This document shows positions 10,590 to 19,851 of a stretch of 64,000 bases of DNA, piece after piece. Numbering within the stretch: the stretch's first letter is position 1; each line of letters begins with the position of its first letter. Under the pieces are notes generated by a model. It was not told the origin of the DNA, made no database searches, and saw only the letters and a program-made list of their open reading frames with translations. Origin of the DNA: Leishmania donovani (lineage: Eukaryota; Euglenozoa; Kinetoplastea; Trypanosomatida; Trypanosomatidae); the NCBI RefSeq assembly GCF_000227135.1, contig NC_018244.1:138967-202966 (forward strand), given 5' to 3'. The translations under genes were made by a program, and so were the position numbers.

Positions 10590-10606
10590 CTAGAGGAAAA
10601 AAGGCG
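10590..10606 (-). promoter_or_regulatory. Likely spliced-leader acceptor for the tail-anchored gene
   Basis: The minus strand reads GCGCCTTTTTTCCTCTAG, a pyrimidine tract running directly into AG. The ATG at 10571 follows after about 19 nt. It is the clearest acceptor in the window and the main support for the small gene. Confidence 0.6.
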
Positions 10607-11658
10607 CTGCTGCAGGAGGTATGTCGATGTGCGAAAGGGCAGCTGAGTACTTCGACAGGGAAGAAACTACAAAGTAGAAACCAAAGAAGGCAGGTACAGA
10701 GAGAAAAGAAAGGTGTGCAGAAGTGAGTGCAGTGTGCTATCAGAGCTGCGAAAGGCAGCCAGAATCGAACTTCCTGGTCCCCTGACGGGCAAGTGCAGCG
10801 ACAGAAGTCAAAGGCTTTGCTGTCGACTTAGCGCGTCATGAGAAGTGATCGTTCAGACAGTGAGCTAATCGAGGGGGTAAAAGCGAGCGCTACCCCTTGA
10901 CAGATTTCGGCTATTCTGCGCTGAATGTTGGAAGCGGGTGCCGGCAAATCTGTGCACCTCTCGGCTGTCATCGCCCATTCCGCCAAAAGTCGGGCGCCTC
11001 GGGCGGGGGGGGGGGGCGCCANNNNNNNNNNNNNNNNNNNNNNNNNNNNNNNNNNNNNNNNNNNNNNNNNNNNNNNNNNNNNNNNNNNNNNNNNNNNNNN
11101 NNNNNNNNNNNNNNNNNNNNCGAAAAAGAGGGCGGGGGCGGGGGGGGGGGGGGGGGGCGCCAAACCCGCGGCGGGCGGGCAAACCCCCCGGCCCACGCGG
11201 GGCGGCGCAAAAACCCCAAAGGGCGCCGGCGCCCGCCCCCACCCCAACCCGCAAACCGCCAGCTCCCCATCCACCAGGGAGGAAGGCGGGTGGGGCCAAG
11301 CCACCCCCAACGGGAAGGGCAAGCCCCCGCGCCGCCCTGAAAGGGCGCCGAGACGCGAACCCCGGCGCGGCAGGGGAAGTAGGAAAAGGGACGGGGGAGG
11401 GAAGACAGACGGTGATCCCGGGAGCAGGGAGGGGAAGCAGCCTAAAAGGAAGCGCCGCAAAGAAAAGGCGGCGCCCCTGCAAGACAGCACGGGACGGGCA
11501 GGCGGCGGGGGGCCATCACCCCCTATAGCATGTAGTGTTCGTTTCTGCCGGAGGGTTTGTTAGGGGGTTGCCACGGTCATAGCGCCACGCAACGCCACAG
11601 TTTTGTGAGCAGGCAAGCAGCACACTGATGGCGGGGAGGGCGACACGCGCGATTAACT
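10607..11658. other. Spacer containing an assembly gap and abnormal GC-rich sequence
   Basis: No gene is seen. Bases 11022-11120 are N. The open frames that run through the N block (on both strands, about 10828-11563) are artefacts of the gap and of very GC-rich sequence. Ordinary sequence resumes near 11520. Confidence 0.6.
11022..11120. other. Assembly gap (99 N)
   Basis: A run of 99 N flanked on the left by a G run (about 11005-11016) and on the right by another G run (about 11138-11157). An identical gap size at 23865-23963 suggests a fixed placeholder rather than a measured length. Confidence 0.99.
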
Positions 11659-13446
11659 TTAGCCTTCTACATCAATGCTGCCGTCCAATTCCGTCGCATT
11701 TGTGTAGCTGTTGCTCTTGTGCTTCGGAGTGAAGCGGAACTGCTTCTCGACAGGCCCAAGCAGCAGCTCACTTATGCGCATCCAGTCCTTAACGCTATCA
11801 CTGGACATGAGCGTCTCCAACTCATCGCGGCCTTCGTAGAACGGCGGACGCTCGTTGATGCGCTGGGGCAGCCGCTCCAGCAGCCCAACTGGTACATAGC
11901 GATGAAGAAACGACAGCCATTCGCACAGGAAGCGCCGTGTTGTCATGACACCGCGCTCATCCGCCCCCCAGTGGGCCATTCCGCATGCGCAGAATTCCTT
12001 CAACATGTCCAGCCGCTCGGAGCTGCTGATGTCCTTCACCTGGCCGCTCTTGATCTCTTCAAACAGCCACGGCTTGATGAGGGCGCCGCGGCCGATCATG
12101 TGTGAGGTAATGTGCGGCTGCCGCTCCCGGTGTTCGAGTACGTCCTCCAGGGACATGATGTCGCCGTTGCCAATCACAGGCAGCGAGGTGAGCTGCGCGC
12201 ACTGGTCCACGTAGTCCCAGTTGGCGAACTTGGTGTAGCGCTGCTTGCGCGAGCGGCCATGTACCGTCACCGCTGCGGCCCCCCACGTCGAGTACCGGTG
12301 GATTTGCTGATGCAGCGTCGGTGTGTCCTCGTCGAGGCCAATGCGACACTTAATTGCCACAGGGCGGCTCTGGTGAATCGCCAGGCTCTCCACGACATCG
12401 CGCAGCCGCCCTGTGCGCTTCCAAAGCCCGCAGCCGCAGCCGGACTTCACAATCTTCTCCACCGGGCAGCCGCAATTGATGTCGAGGAAGTCGTATGAGA
12501 AGCCGGACGCCTCCAGAGCCTGCGCAAAGGTCGCCGCCTCCTGCGGGCGAGAGACGGCCAGCTGGATGCCAAAGATGTCCTCACTCTCGTGCCGGCGCAG
12601 CAGCGACCACTCGCTCTTCTGCAGCCGATTCAGGTTGAAGACCACAGCCATCTCGCTCAGCGTGACGTCCGCACCGAACGACTTGCAGATGCGACGGAAG
12701 GGCAGATTGCCGACCGTGGTCAGTGGCGCCAGTACCAGCTTCTCGGAGAATAGACCGCGCAAGCTTGACTGGCGCGCAATCACCTCGCGAAGGCTCTCCT
12801 CCGTCTGTGTGGGGCGAGCCGTCGGCTCATCGCTGCTCAATTTCGTGGTCGCGTCAGGTGTCGGTGCTTCTGTTATGGGTGCCTCCTCGGCCGAGGCACT
12901 GCGCTCACGCTTCTGCCCAATTACCGGGAGGGGCTCACTCGCCTCGGCTGCTGTCGCTGCTGTTGTCTTCTCGGATGTCTCCGTCGTGATGGCGTCAGCG
13001 GAGGCAGCGCCTTCCTTGCTGTCGGGGCTCTGTTGCTGCTCTCGCCCCTGCTGCTGCTGCTTGGGCTGCCGCTGCTTCGCTTCACGAACGGCCCTCTTGA
13101 TCCGCTGCAGCGTCGGCCCAAGAAAGAAATTTTGTTCTCCCTCCCACGCGGGGCGCTGCGTGCCCTGCACAAACTCTGAGTGCTCTCGCGCGGCGCCCTT
13201 GTTCATGCCGCGCGTACGGCCCTCCGCATCGAGGCTGACGCGCGCCGGGGCTGGACGCAGGTACTCCGCCTTCACTGGGCAGACGCCCTTCTCTGTCGTG
13301 ATGGGCGGGCGAGCGGTAGGTTCCGGGGCGGGTATCGCCACCAGCGCCGGTTTCTCCAGCAAAGACGTCGCGACACCACAGGTGGTGGTGTGCTCAGACG
13401 CCACTGGCATTGCAGGGGCCGCCTCTGGCTGCCTCGGCTCGCTCAT
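11659..13446 (-). CDS. DUS3: tRNA-dihydrouridine synthase, Dus3 type (595 aa)
   Basis: This is an FMN-dependent reductase that converts uridine to dihydrouridine in tRNA; Dus3 enzymes act on U47 of the variable loop. Residues about 235-595 match the family: LAPLTTVGNLPFRR at the start of the barrel, DINCGCPVEKIVKSGCG with the catalytic Cys at about 327, KCRIGLDED, VHGRSRKQRYTKFANW, VIGNGDIMS and MIGRGALIKPWLFEEI. The HGRSR-QRYTK and ARGALIKPW-type motifs are characteristic of Dus3 rather than Dus1, Dus2 or Dus4. The N-terminal 230 residues are low-complexity (Gln, Ala and Glu runs), and I cannot see the CCCH zinc fingers that precede the barrel in yeast and human Dus3. The start is the ATG at 13446; upstream sequence in frame to 13689 is Arg-rich and poorly supported. 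Nuclear or cytosolic location is inferred. Confidence 0.9.
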   Translation of the reverse strand: MSEPRQPEAAPAMPVASEHTTTCGVATSLLEKPALVAIPAPEPTARPPITTEKGVCPVKAEYLRPAPARVSLDAEGRTRGMNKGAAREHSEFVQGTQRPAWEGEQNFFLGPTLQRIKRAVREAKQRQPKQQQQGREQQQSPDSKEGAASADAITTETSEKTTAATAAEASEPLPVIGQKRERSASAEEAPITEAPTPDATTKLSSDEPTARPTQTEESLREVIARQSSLRGLFSEKLVLAPLTTVGNLPFRRICKSFGADVTLSEMAVVFNLNRLQKSEWSLLRRHESEDIFGIQLAVSRPQEAATFAQALEASGFSYDFLDINCGCPVEKIVKSGCGCGLWKRTGRLRDVVESLAIHQSRPVAIKCRIGLDEDTPTLHQQIHRYSTWGAAAVTVHGRSRKQRYTKFANWDYVDQCAQLTSLPVIGNGDIMSLEDVLEHRERQPHITSHMIGRGALIKPWLFEEIKSGQVKDISSSERLDMLKEFCACGMAHWGADERGVMTTRRFLCEWLSFLHRYVPVGLLERLPQRINERPPFYEGRDELETLMSSDSVKDWMRISELLLGPVEKQFRFTPKHKSNSYTNATELDGSIDVEG

Positions 13447-14241
13447 GACTCGCTTCGCGCGGGAAGGTGCGGTGGCCGCAGTAGCTCGGTGCCCTTGTGA
13501 GTGCCTGCGGAACGCTTCCCCTTCGCTCTTCGTTTTTTTTCTGCGCGCTGGCGGGCGGTGAGCGTACGCTGCACAGCTTCGTCGGCGCACGCGTGCGTGC
13601 AAAAGCCAGCTGTGACGGATGCAACGGAAACCGAACGCAAAACGTTGAGAGACAAGACGGACGAAAAGGCGAGAAAGATGGAAAGGCATCCTCAGCTGGA
13701 CAACAACCTCTGTGGAGGAAAGAGATCAGGCAGGCGCAAGAGTTGGGATCGCGTTCCCCCTCCCTCCTCTCGCCAGGCCCTCCGTGAAGGCACTGGCGTG
13801 CGCACGACGTTGACATTGAAGTAAAAGGGCGACCGGATCACTCCTCAAGTCCGTGTGCATAAGAGGGGACTAGGCGAGGGCGAAGAACCTGCTCGAGGGA
13901 ACCGGCGAGAGGGAGCGCGTGCGGGGCGCTTCTGAACAAATATGTAGCGGCGCCTGCCTTGCCCTTACTTTTTCCACCTCTCTATATCTACTATCCATCC
14001 TGTTGTGTGGCAGCAGTTGCTTCTTCTTTGCCTTCCTGTGAGCGTCGCTCCTTCTCCGGCTCTCACACGTGGGTGTGTGTGTGTGTGTGGTGGGGGGGGA
14101 GGACAAACTGCAGGAGCACGCGCTGGCGCGGATGAGCCATCAAGAAAATAGGGCGAGCCGCTGCTGAGCCAACGCCCAGAGGCTCTGTGGTGGCTAAGGG
14201 GCGGCGCCACCTCCTTCGCCCTCAGGAGTCCTCCACCGCAG
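13447..14241. other. Spacer between Dus3 and cytidine deaminase genes
   Basis: No gene is seen. Low-complexity features include a GT run followed by a G run at about 14073-14100. It should hold the Dus3 5' UTR and splice signals, and the cytidine deaminase 3' UTR. Confidence 0.5.
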
Positions 14242-14877
14242 CTATGCAGAGGGGTGGCAGCCCAGCCGCGTTACGTCCATGCCCATGTCAGCCGGGCCAA
14301 ACTTCGCCGGCACGAGATCTGCCAGCCGTACTACCTTAGCTCGCTGTGCATCAAGCGCGACGAGAACCACCATGAACTCCTCAAAGTTCTGGGAGAGGTC
14401 GGCCACCTCGACCAGTAGCTGTCGGCACAGGCCGCACGGGGGGCAAAGAGCGTCGGCCGGAGGGGGGTTTGTCGGGGTGGCGGCGCCGTAGCTGCGGCCG
14501 TACACAGCCACAGCGTTCGCGCGCCGGTGACCCTCCATGTTGGCTCGCACAATGGCGCAGCGCTCGGCACAGCATGATTGCAGCGTGCAGTTCTCGTAAT
14601 TGCACCCGGCCGTGACGCTGCCGTCGTCGTGGAGAAGGGCGGCGCCAACGGAAAAGTTCGAGTAAGGGGAATACGCGTTCTTGTGCGCCGCGACAGCCGC
14701 CGCCGCCGCCCGCTGCATCTCCGCCGGCAGCCTCGTCAGGGACATGAGCTCATTCCGCACCACCGGCGAAGACCACTTGATGGCGGGCATTCGTGTTTTC
14801 TTTCCTTCCTCGTACAAGCTTTTTAGGGTTGTTCTGCTGTGGCAGCTCTCGGCGGCGAGTGCGTGTGCAGTGCTCAT
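14242..14877 (-). CDS. CDA: Cytidine deaminase (211 aa)
   Basis: This enzyme catalyses zinc-dependent deamination of cytidine and deoxycytidine to uridine and deoxyuridine in pyrimidine salvage. The signature is complete: YSPYSNFSVGAAL (about 69-81), CNYEN substrate contact (92-96), C-A-E at 103-105 giving one zinc ligand and the proton-shuttling Glu, and PCGLC at 147-151 giving the other two zinc cysteines. The three-cysteine ligand set is that of the small tetrameric CDA class. The core is normal size, and a 40-50 residue N-terminal extension precedes it. The first ATG after a long pyrimidine tract (14935-14956, minus strand) is at 14877. An internal ATG at 14790 would give 182 residues and a more typical length. 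A loop around residues 128-146 (GAATPTNPPPADAL) is longer than usual. Confidence 0.92.
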   Translation of the reverse strand: MSTAHALAAESCHSRTTLKSLYEEGKKTRMPAIKWSSPVVRNELMSLTRLPAEMQRAAAAAVAAHKNAYSPYSNFSVGAALLHDDGSVTAGCNYENCTLQSCCAERCAIVRANMEGHRRANAVAVYGRSYGAATPTNPPPADALCPPCGLCRQLLVEVADLSQNFEEFMVVLVALDAQRAKVVRLADLVPAKFGPADMGMDVTRLGCHPSA

Positions 14878-16297
14878 CCGCGACAGCCACCGCTCGCTCG
14901 GATATCGCACGAAAACGCCGGTACGGCAAGTTCAGAGAGGGGGAAGGGGGGAGAGCTGAAGTCCCATGCCCGTTTTTTTTTAATGAAGAACAGCATGAAC
15001 AAACATCGCGCGCTGTCATGCGCACCAGCAACCACACGCAGTGAGAGCGTGCCCACACATGCACACAAGCACGCAAGTTGAGTGTGGTATGCGCGGTGAA
15101 CGCATCAATGACTCGTCTTTTCGGTTTTTCTTGCTGTGTGCGAGCCCCATTATGACGGAGATGGTGAGGTGAGCGGGGGGAGGGAGGGGGCCACAGCGCC
15201 CCAGCGCGCGACCTCATAGGGCCCAGTGCACCCCCCACTCTCCCTCTCTCCTTGTGGGAGAAAGCCAGGCGGTCCCGCCCCCGCCCTATCCCCAGCCAAA
15301 TGCCGAGCCGCCCCTCTGGTGGCCACAGGGCCAAGCACCGGCGACGCGCGGGGGCCAGAGCGATGCACGGCGACTGATGTCGGCGGTCAGGTCGTGGATG
15401 GCGCGGCGCCGGAGCGACCAGCGACCGCGAGCACGCTTGTGCCGCCGACATGACAAGCCGAGTGCCGGCGTGGCTCGAAGGCATCTGCCACCCGGCCCTC
15501 GCTGCCCACTGGTGGAGGGAGCCTGCGCCACCGCGAGGGGGGTGCACCGGGGGCGGTGGCCGGCATGACGGGAGCGGCTGTGAGGCTGCCTGCGGAGTGG
15601 GGTGTGGGTGGAGTCCGCTGCCGAGGCCGTGCTCTCAGATGGCTGAGCCGGCGCACTGCTGCACCGGCGTGCGCCCAGGGCTGCGCCGCGCCACGCGACG
15701 GGTGGCCTGTGGCAGCGCCGGGGAGGCTCGAGGGCGGAGGTGGACCTCGCGTTGCCTGGCAAAGGAGTGGACTCATCCTGAGAGGAAGAAAGGAAACAGC
15801 AAGAAAGCATGCGCCGCTTGTGAGCGGGTGCGTGGGTGTTACGCGGCCCGCCTCTCTCCCATCTCTGCCTCCTCGCGTGCCTGCTTTAACGCAGAGAGTC
15901 GTTCGAAGGGCAGTGCCGGGTGATGGATTTGGACCGGCGGAGGGAGGCAGGGGCAGAGGGGGCACGCAGGCACCGTGAAGAAATACTTAACAAGATGAAC
16001 AGGGGAAACGCTCACACAAGCAATGGCAGCATAGCACACGCACACCCTCGCGCATATCAGACAGCAGATAGAGGCGGGGGTGGGGAAACGTAACCGTGAG
16101 CGTGTCGTCGACGCGTGCGGGCAATGAAGAGCTGCTCTTCGCGCGCCCACTATACCTTGCACCAGCCCTTCGCATCTAGCCCTCTCTGCGGACTGTCCGA
16201 GCTTTCTTCGAAGTTTGTTGCACTTCTTTCAGCGTGCATGAAGGCCACCCGAGGCGAAACACGCCGGTGGGGGAGGGAGGGGGGTGGCTGAGGTCGA
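14878..16297. other. Spacer holding a repeat copy; 3' UTR of the EF-hand gene
   Basis: Apart from the 620-bp repeat at 15174-15793, nothing gene-like is seen. A pyrimidine tract at 14935-14956 (minus strand) is the probable acceptor region for the cytidine deaminase gene. The segment 15794-16297 is unremarkable. Confidence 0.55.
15174..15793 (-). repeat. 620-bp dispersed repeat, copy 1 (SIDER-like)
   Basis: This copy is the reverse complement of 30236-30855. Aligned by eye the two have the same length and about six or seven mismatches, roughly 99% identity. One end reads CCTTTCTTCCTCTCAGGATG and the other ends in a C-rich CCCTCCCTCC run. It lies in the presumed 3' UTR of the EF-hand protein gene, antisense to copies 2 and 3. 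Size and position fit SIDER-type retroposons of Leishmania, but such high identity is unusual for them. No target-site duplication is visible. Open frames inside it occur in several frames at once and are not taken as genes. Confidence 0.85.
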
Positions 16298-18700
16298 CTA
16301 GGTCACGGGGTCGACACCCATGCTCTCCAGCATCGCCCAGTAGGCGTGTATGAACGCTGCGACGAACGCCACAAACGTGTACTCGGACACCACAAACATC
16401 GGAATCACCTGGAGGTTGCGCGCCCAGCCATCACCACGGGAACTGCTGTAACAGTGGTTGCCGTTACGGTGCCCTCCATCGCGCTGCATCGTGGCGTGCC
16501 GCTGCAGCTGCCGAACCGCTGCCGCTCGCCTGTACTCCTCCACTGCAACTGCGCTCGTAAGCACTGCCACTGCCTGGTCTGTGGGCAGCTCCAGCGCCGC
16601 CTGCACCTCGTCCGCGGACGCCTTGTTGAGCAAGCGGCAGAAGGACCAGAAGGGCAAGCAGTAAGACTCCTCAACGGCAAAGTCTAGATACACCTCCTCC
16701 ACCGCCCCGATCGTGCACCACCCGTTCGCCTCCAGCTCTGCGTAGAACACCTCCGCGTCCATCAGCAGCACACTCACCTGATGTGCTAATAAAGACGCCG
16801 CGGAGCCACCACTCGGCGCTGTAGCCGCAGCAGCAGCGCCGCCGGCACCAGTTGCCGAGGCTATTGACGAGGCGCTGACCCATCCGTTGACGTTACTGAA
16901 GTCGCTGCCGTTTAAGTCCCCTTCGGTGGCGCCGGCCCCGTTCGCGCTGGCGCTCGTGCCGGCAGCCAAGTCTTCGGGCGAGACGGCCGTGTTCAAGCAG
17001 GCAGCATACGGAGGTCCACCGAGGGACTTCCACCGCGTGGTGAGCGCCACCGCTGACGGGTGCTGCCGCGAAGGTTGATGCGGCGGTGACGTGTTTGTAA
17101 TGAGCGCGCCACCAACAGCGGTCCTCCTGCGGCCATCGGGAAGACTACCAGCTGAAGTGGGGGGCGTTCCGATCGCGCTAGACAGTAGCGGCGATGAATT
17201 GCCTTTAGGGGAGCCGTTACCGCCACCTAACGCGATCGGAACGCTAAGCGGCGTCACGCTGCTTGAGGGAGACGATGGCTGCGGCGGCGTCTTTACGCAA
17301 GTCAGCGACGTGACGGGCGTGCTGTGGGAATAGGGGGGCCTTGACTTCGGCGTCACCGTGGGACTCTTGCTGAAGGGGAGCGATGTGGCCAACTGCGGTG
17401 ACGGCGCCGGGGCCACCACCTCCAACTCCGGAGCCCCGTCTTCCACATCCCACAGCGCTGCCACCGCACCGGCATCTGCACTCAGGGTGGCACACGGCAT
17501 TGATCGATGCTGTCCTGGTGTGCTATTCCGTGACACGGACACGACCAAATCGTCGCCGTCGGCTGACGGGTCTGCGCTAGCGGCCTCAGTGGGAAGCAAA
17601 GTAGCCGACAAGCGTAGCCGCAGCGACTGTTGAGCTACGTACGACGAGTGGCGCAGGCGGGCGGTGGCACCGAGCCTCACGTCGGAGGCGGTTGCCATGC
17701 TGCGCACGCGACGCTCGAAGCGCTGCCGCTCGTGCCGACGGTCCCGCTCCTGGTGCTGCACAAGCCGAAGCATCCACTCCGCAAAGTGCGCCGCCGCGGC
17801 ATGGCGAACGTTATCCGTGATGGACTGACTGAACACCGACGGGGACGACGCAAGCGACGGGGGGCTCTGCGTCGGCGACACAGTGCTCTCACTAGACTTC
17901 GTGGCCGTGATATCCATCTTGCCCGGAAGCGGCACGGGCCCACCAGCCGGTGCGTTTAGAAAGGCCTCGCGGAAGTGAAACAGCATGAAGGAGGGCACGC
18001 TCTGGCTGTGGTGCTGCTCATGGTGCTGATGCAGTGGCAAAGGGCCGACGGCGCTGGGCGACAAAATGTGATGTCGACGTGTGCGCACCGCCCCGCCAGC
18101 GCCAGTGTTGCCGCCATGGCCAGGATGTGGCTGCGCTGCGGCTGCGGCTTTTATAGCCTCGATGCGTTCGCCGACGTGAAGGCAGCAGTGCCAGCAATGC
18201 AGCGCCGCATATGTTTGCAGTACCTCTGCGAGCTGGTCCGGCTGGACATCGCGACCCACCGTCTTGATGCCCCAGTCCATAAAGAAGCTGATGTCGGTAG
18301 AGTTGATGCGACCATCGCGGTCGTTGTCCAGCATGTACAGCAGCGAGACGCGGTAGAGGCTCACCCATAGCGGATCTGGCAAGTATTGAAGCACGTGGCG
18401 CAGCTCGTCAAGCGTGTAGTACTCAGGTGTCAGCGAGACCAGCGGCCCGAGGGACTCGGGCGGCGGCGGAAGCTGCACATCCGCTGAGCGAGTTGCTGAC
18501 AATGGCGATGACCCCGACTGCTCTGCATCCCGCGATGACCGTGCAGCGACTGCGGCCGATTCCTCAGTGCTGGACGCCAGCGACGCTCGCCTATAGCCGC
18601 AGGCGCAGAGCAACTCGTCCTCGTCTGCCTGTTCCTCCTCCTTCAAGCGCAGTAAGGCTCGCTGCACCGAAGACTCCGCGTAGGAGGCGGCTTGGCCCAT
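16298..18700 (-). CDS. EF-hand protein with N-myristoylation signal (800 aa)
   Basis: The start is the ATG at 18700; the in-frame GTG at 18721 is not used. The protein then begins MGQAAS, with Gly2 and Ser6 as in N-myristoyltransferase substrates, so membrane attachment is likely. A canonical calcium-binding loop lies at about residues 125-136 (DNDRDGRINSTD: Asp at positions 1, 3, 5 and 12, Gly at 6, Ile at 8), within a helical region (about 90-185) that probably holds a second degenerate EF-hand. Residues about 280-330 are helical and charged, and about 370-600 are Ser/Pro/Ala-rich linker. The last 180 residues form another ordered domain (VFYAELEANGWCTIGAVEE to the end) with several aromatic residues and no recognised name. 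A calcium-responsive membrane-associated scaffold or flagellar protein is inference. Confidence 0.8.
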   Translation of the reverse strand: MGQAASYAESSVQRALLRLKEEEQADEDELLCACGYRRASLASSTEESAAVAARSSRDAEQSGSSPLSATRSADVQLPPPPESLGPLVSLTPEYYTLDELRHVLQYLPDPLWVSLYRVSLLYMLDNDRDGRINSTDISFFMDWGIKTVGRDVQPDQLAEVLQTYAALHCWHCCLHVGERIEAIKAAAAAQPHPGHGGNTGAGGAVRTRRHHILSPSAVGPLPLHQHHEQHHSQSVPSFMLFHFREAFLNAPAGGPVPLPGKMDITATKSSESTVSPTQSPPSLASSPSVFSQSITDNVRHAAAAHFAEWMLRLVQHQERDRRHERQRFERRVRSMATASDVRLGATARLRHSSYVAQQSLRLRLSATLLPTEAASADPSADGDDLVVSVSRNSTPGQHRSMPCATLSADAGAVAALWDVEDGAPELEVVAPAPSPQLATSLPFSKSPTVTPKSRPPYSHSTPVTSLTCVKTPPQPSSPSSSVTPLSVPIALGGGNGSPKGNSSPLLSSAIGTPPTSAGSLPDGRRRTAVGGALITNTSPPHQPSRQHPSAVALTTRWKSLGGPPYAACLNTAVSPEDLAAGTSASANGAGATEGDLNGSDFSNVNGWVSASSIASATGAGGAAAAATAPSGGSAASLLAHQVSVLLMDAEVFYAELEANGWCTIGAVEEVYLDFAVEESYCLPFWSFCRLLNKASADEVQAALELPTDQAVAVLTSAVAVEEYRRAAAVRQLQRHATMQRDGGHRNGNHCYSSSRGDGWARNLQVIPMFVVSEYTFVAFVAAFIHAYWAMLESMGVDPVT

Positions 18701-19851
18701 TGCAAGTGTGGGTGCGTGCACCGGGTTGGGGCGGAGAAAGTGTCAAGTACGCTGCGGCGGGGCTTGCGTCTAAGCCACAACACAAAAAAAAAGGTGAGAA
18801 AAGGTAGCAAAGATGTGAAGTGTTCGTCGCCGCAGGCCCCCGCCTCCGCCTCCGCCACCCACCCGCGCTCCCTGGTGGATGCAACAGCCAACGAGCGTGT
18901 GCCGGTGCCGCCGTGACAACGAACGGGAGCGTCCCGCAACCGGCACCTTCTCGCCGCCTCCTCGGACGCGCACAGGTAGATGGGGTGGGAAACGAAGGAC
19001 GGCACTGTTGCAGTCGCTTTCTTAATGGTGTGCTATGCGGCCTTAGTTTGCCTGGCGCCAGTGCCTGCGCAGATCGGCCGAGTAGCTGACGGCCGTGTGC
19101 GTACGTGCTCGCGCAGATGTGGAGGAGCGAGAGGGGGGGGGGGGGCAGAACGTGAAGTGGCATGATGATGTGCGAATGGAGGATGAGGGGCAGGGATCAC
19201 CTTCCCCGATTCCGAGCCAAAGAAAAGAGGCTGCGTTGCGCGTTCAGCGACGATGCGCGACGCCGCTTGATGGTGTTCAACTTACTCCCCATCGTGGAAA
19301 GTCGCGCCACATACCGCATAATGACGAGAACATAAGGACAGCATACACGCCTTACCATCCGCCCTGCAGAGCCACGCCACACACATACACATACACCATG
19401 CGGGCGTGCGAGGTGGGGGGTGGGGGGTGGGGGCCTCTCCTTTGGATACGTGCGCGTGTGCTCGAAGAGGGCACTCATCACGCGCACCTACACAACGACA
19501 GCAGCAATCAGAGAGAATGAGAGACGTGTGCACACCTCCGTGAAACAAAAGCGGCGTGGTGGAAGCCTTGACCAGTTTCGACTCTGCTGGAAACGGTGCA
19601 TAGAGACGAGCAGCCGCACGCGTACACAAGTGCGCGCACCCGGCACACACACACACAGAAATGCGGATGACGTTGAGGAGGTGTGGGCGGCAGACAGTCC
19701 GCAACGAGTGCATGAGAGTAAATGCATGAGAAGCACGCGGAGGCACTGCACAGCTGCGCAGCAAGAACCTTCCAGTGAAGATCGGCATGCACACATGCGT
19801 ACCAGCTCGTTGTGCACCTCCCCCCCTCCCCTTGATCCTCCTCCGCCTCCT
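18701..19851. other. Spacer / 3' UTR of the SNARE gene
   Basis: No gene is seen. The open frames are short and low-complexity. G runs occur near 19132-19145 and 19411-19431. Pyrimidine-rich minus-strand sequence near the EF-hand start (for example opposite 18783-18805) would serve its splice acceptor. Confidence 0.5.

Noticed and set aside
10752..10775. GTTCGATTC-like B-box on the minus strand, suggesting a tRNA
   Set aside because: The five bases before and after the loop pair badly, and no matching acceptor, D or anticodon arms were found.
10828..11563. Open frames of up to 220 residues across the first gap
   Set aside because: They run through 99 N bases and through abnormal GC-rich sequence.
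12413..13561. A 382-residue plus-strand open frame
   Set aside because: It lies antisense to the clear Dus3 gene and is a shadow of its GC-rich third positions.
15286..15978. Open frames of 140-192 residues inside the 620-bp repeat, repeated at 30.2-30.9 kb
   Set aside because: Long frames occur in several overlapping frames on both strands because the repeat is GC-rich and stop-poor. None has a recognisable domain.
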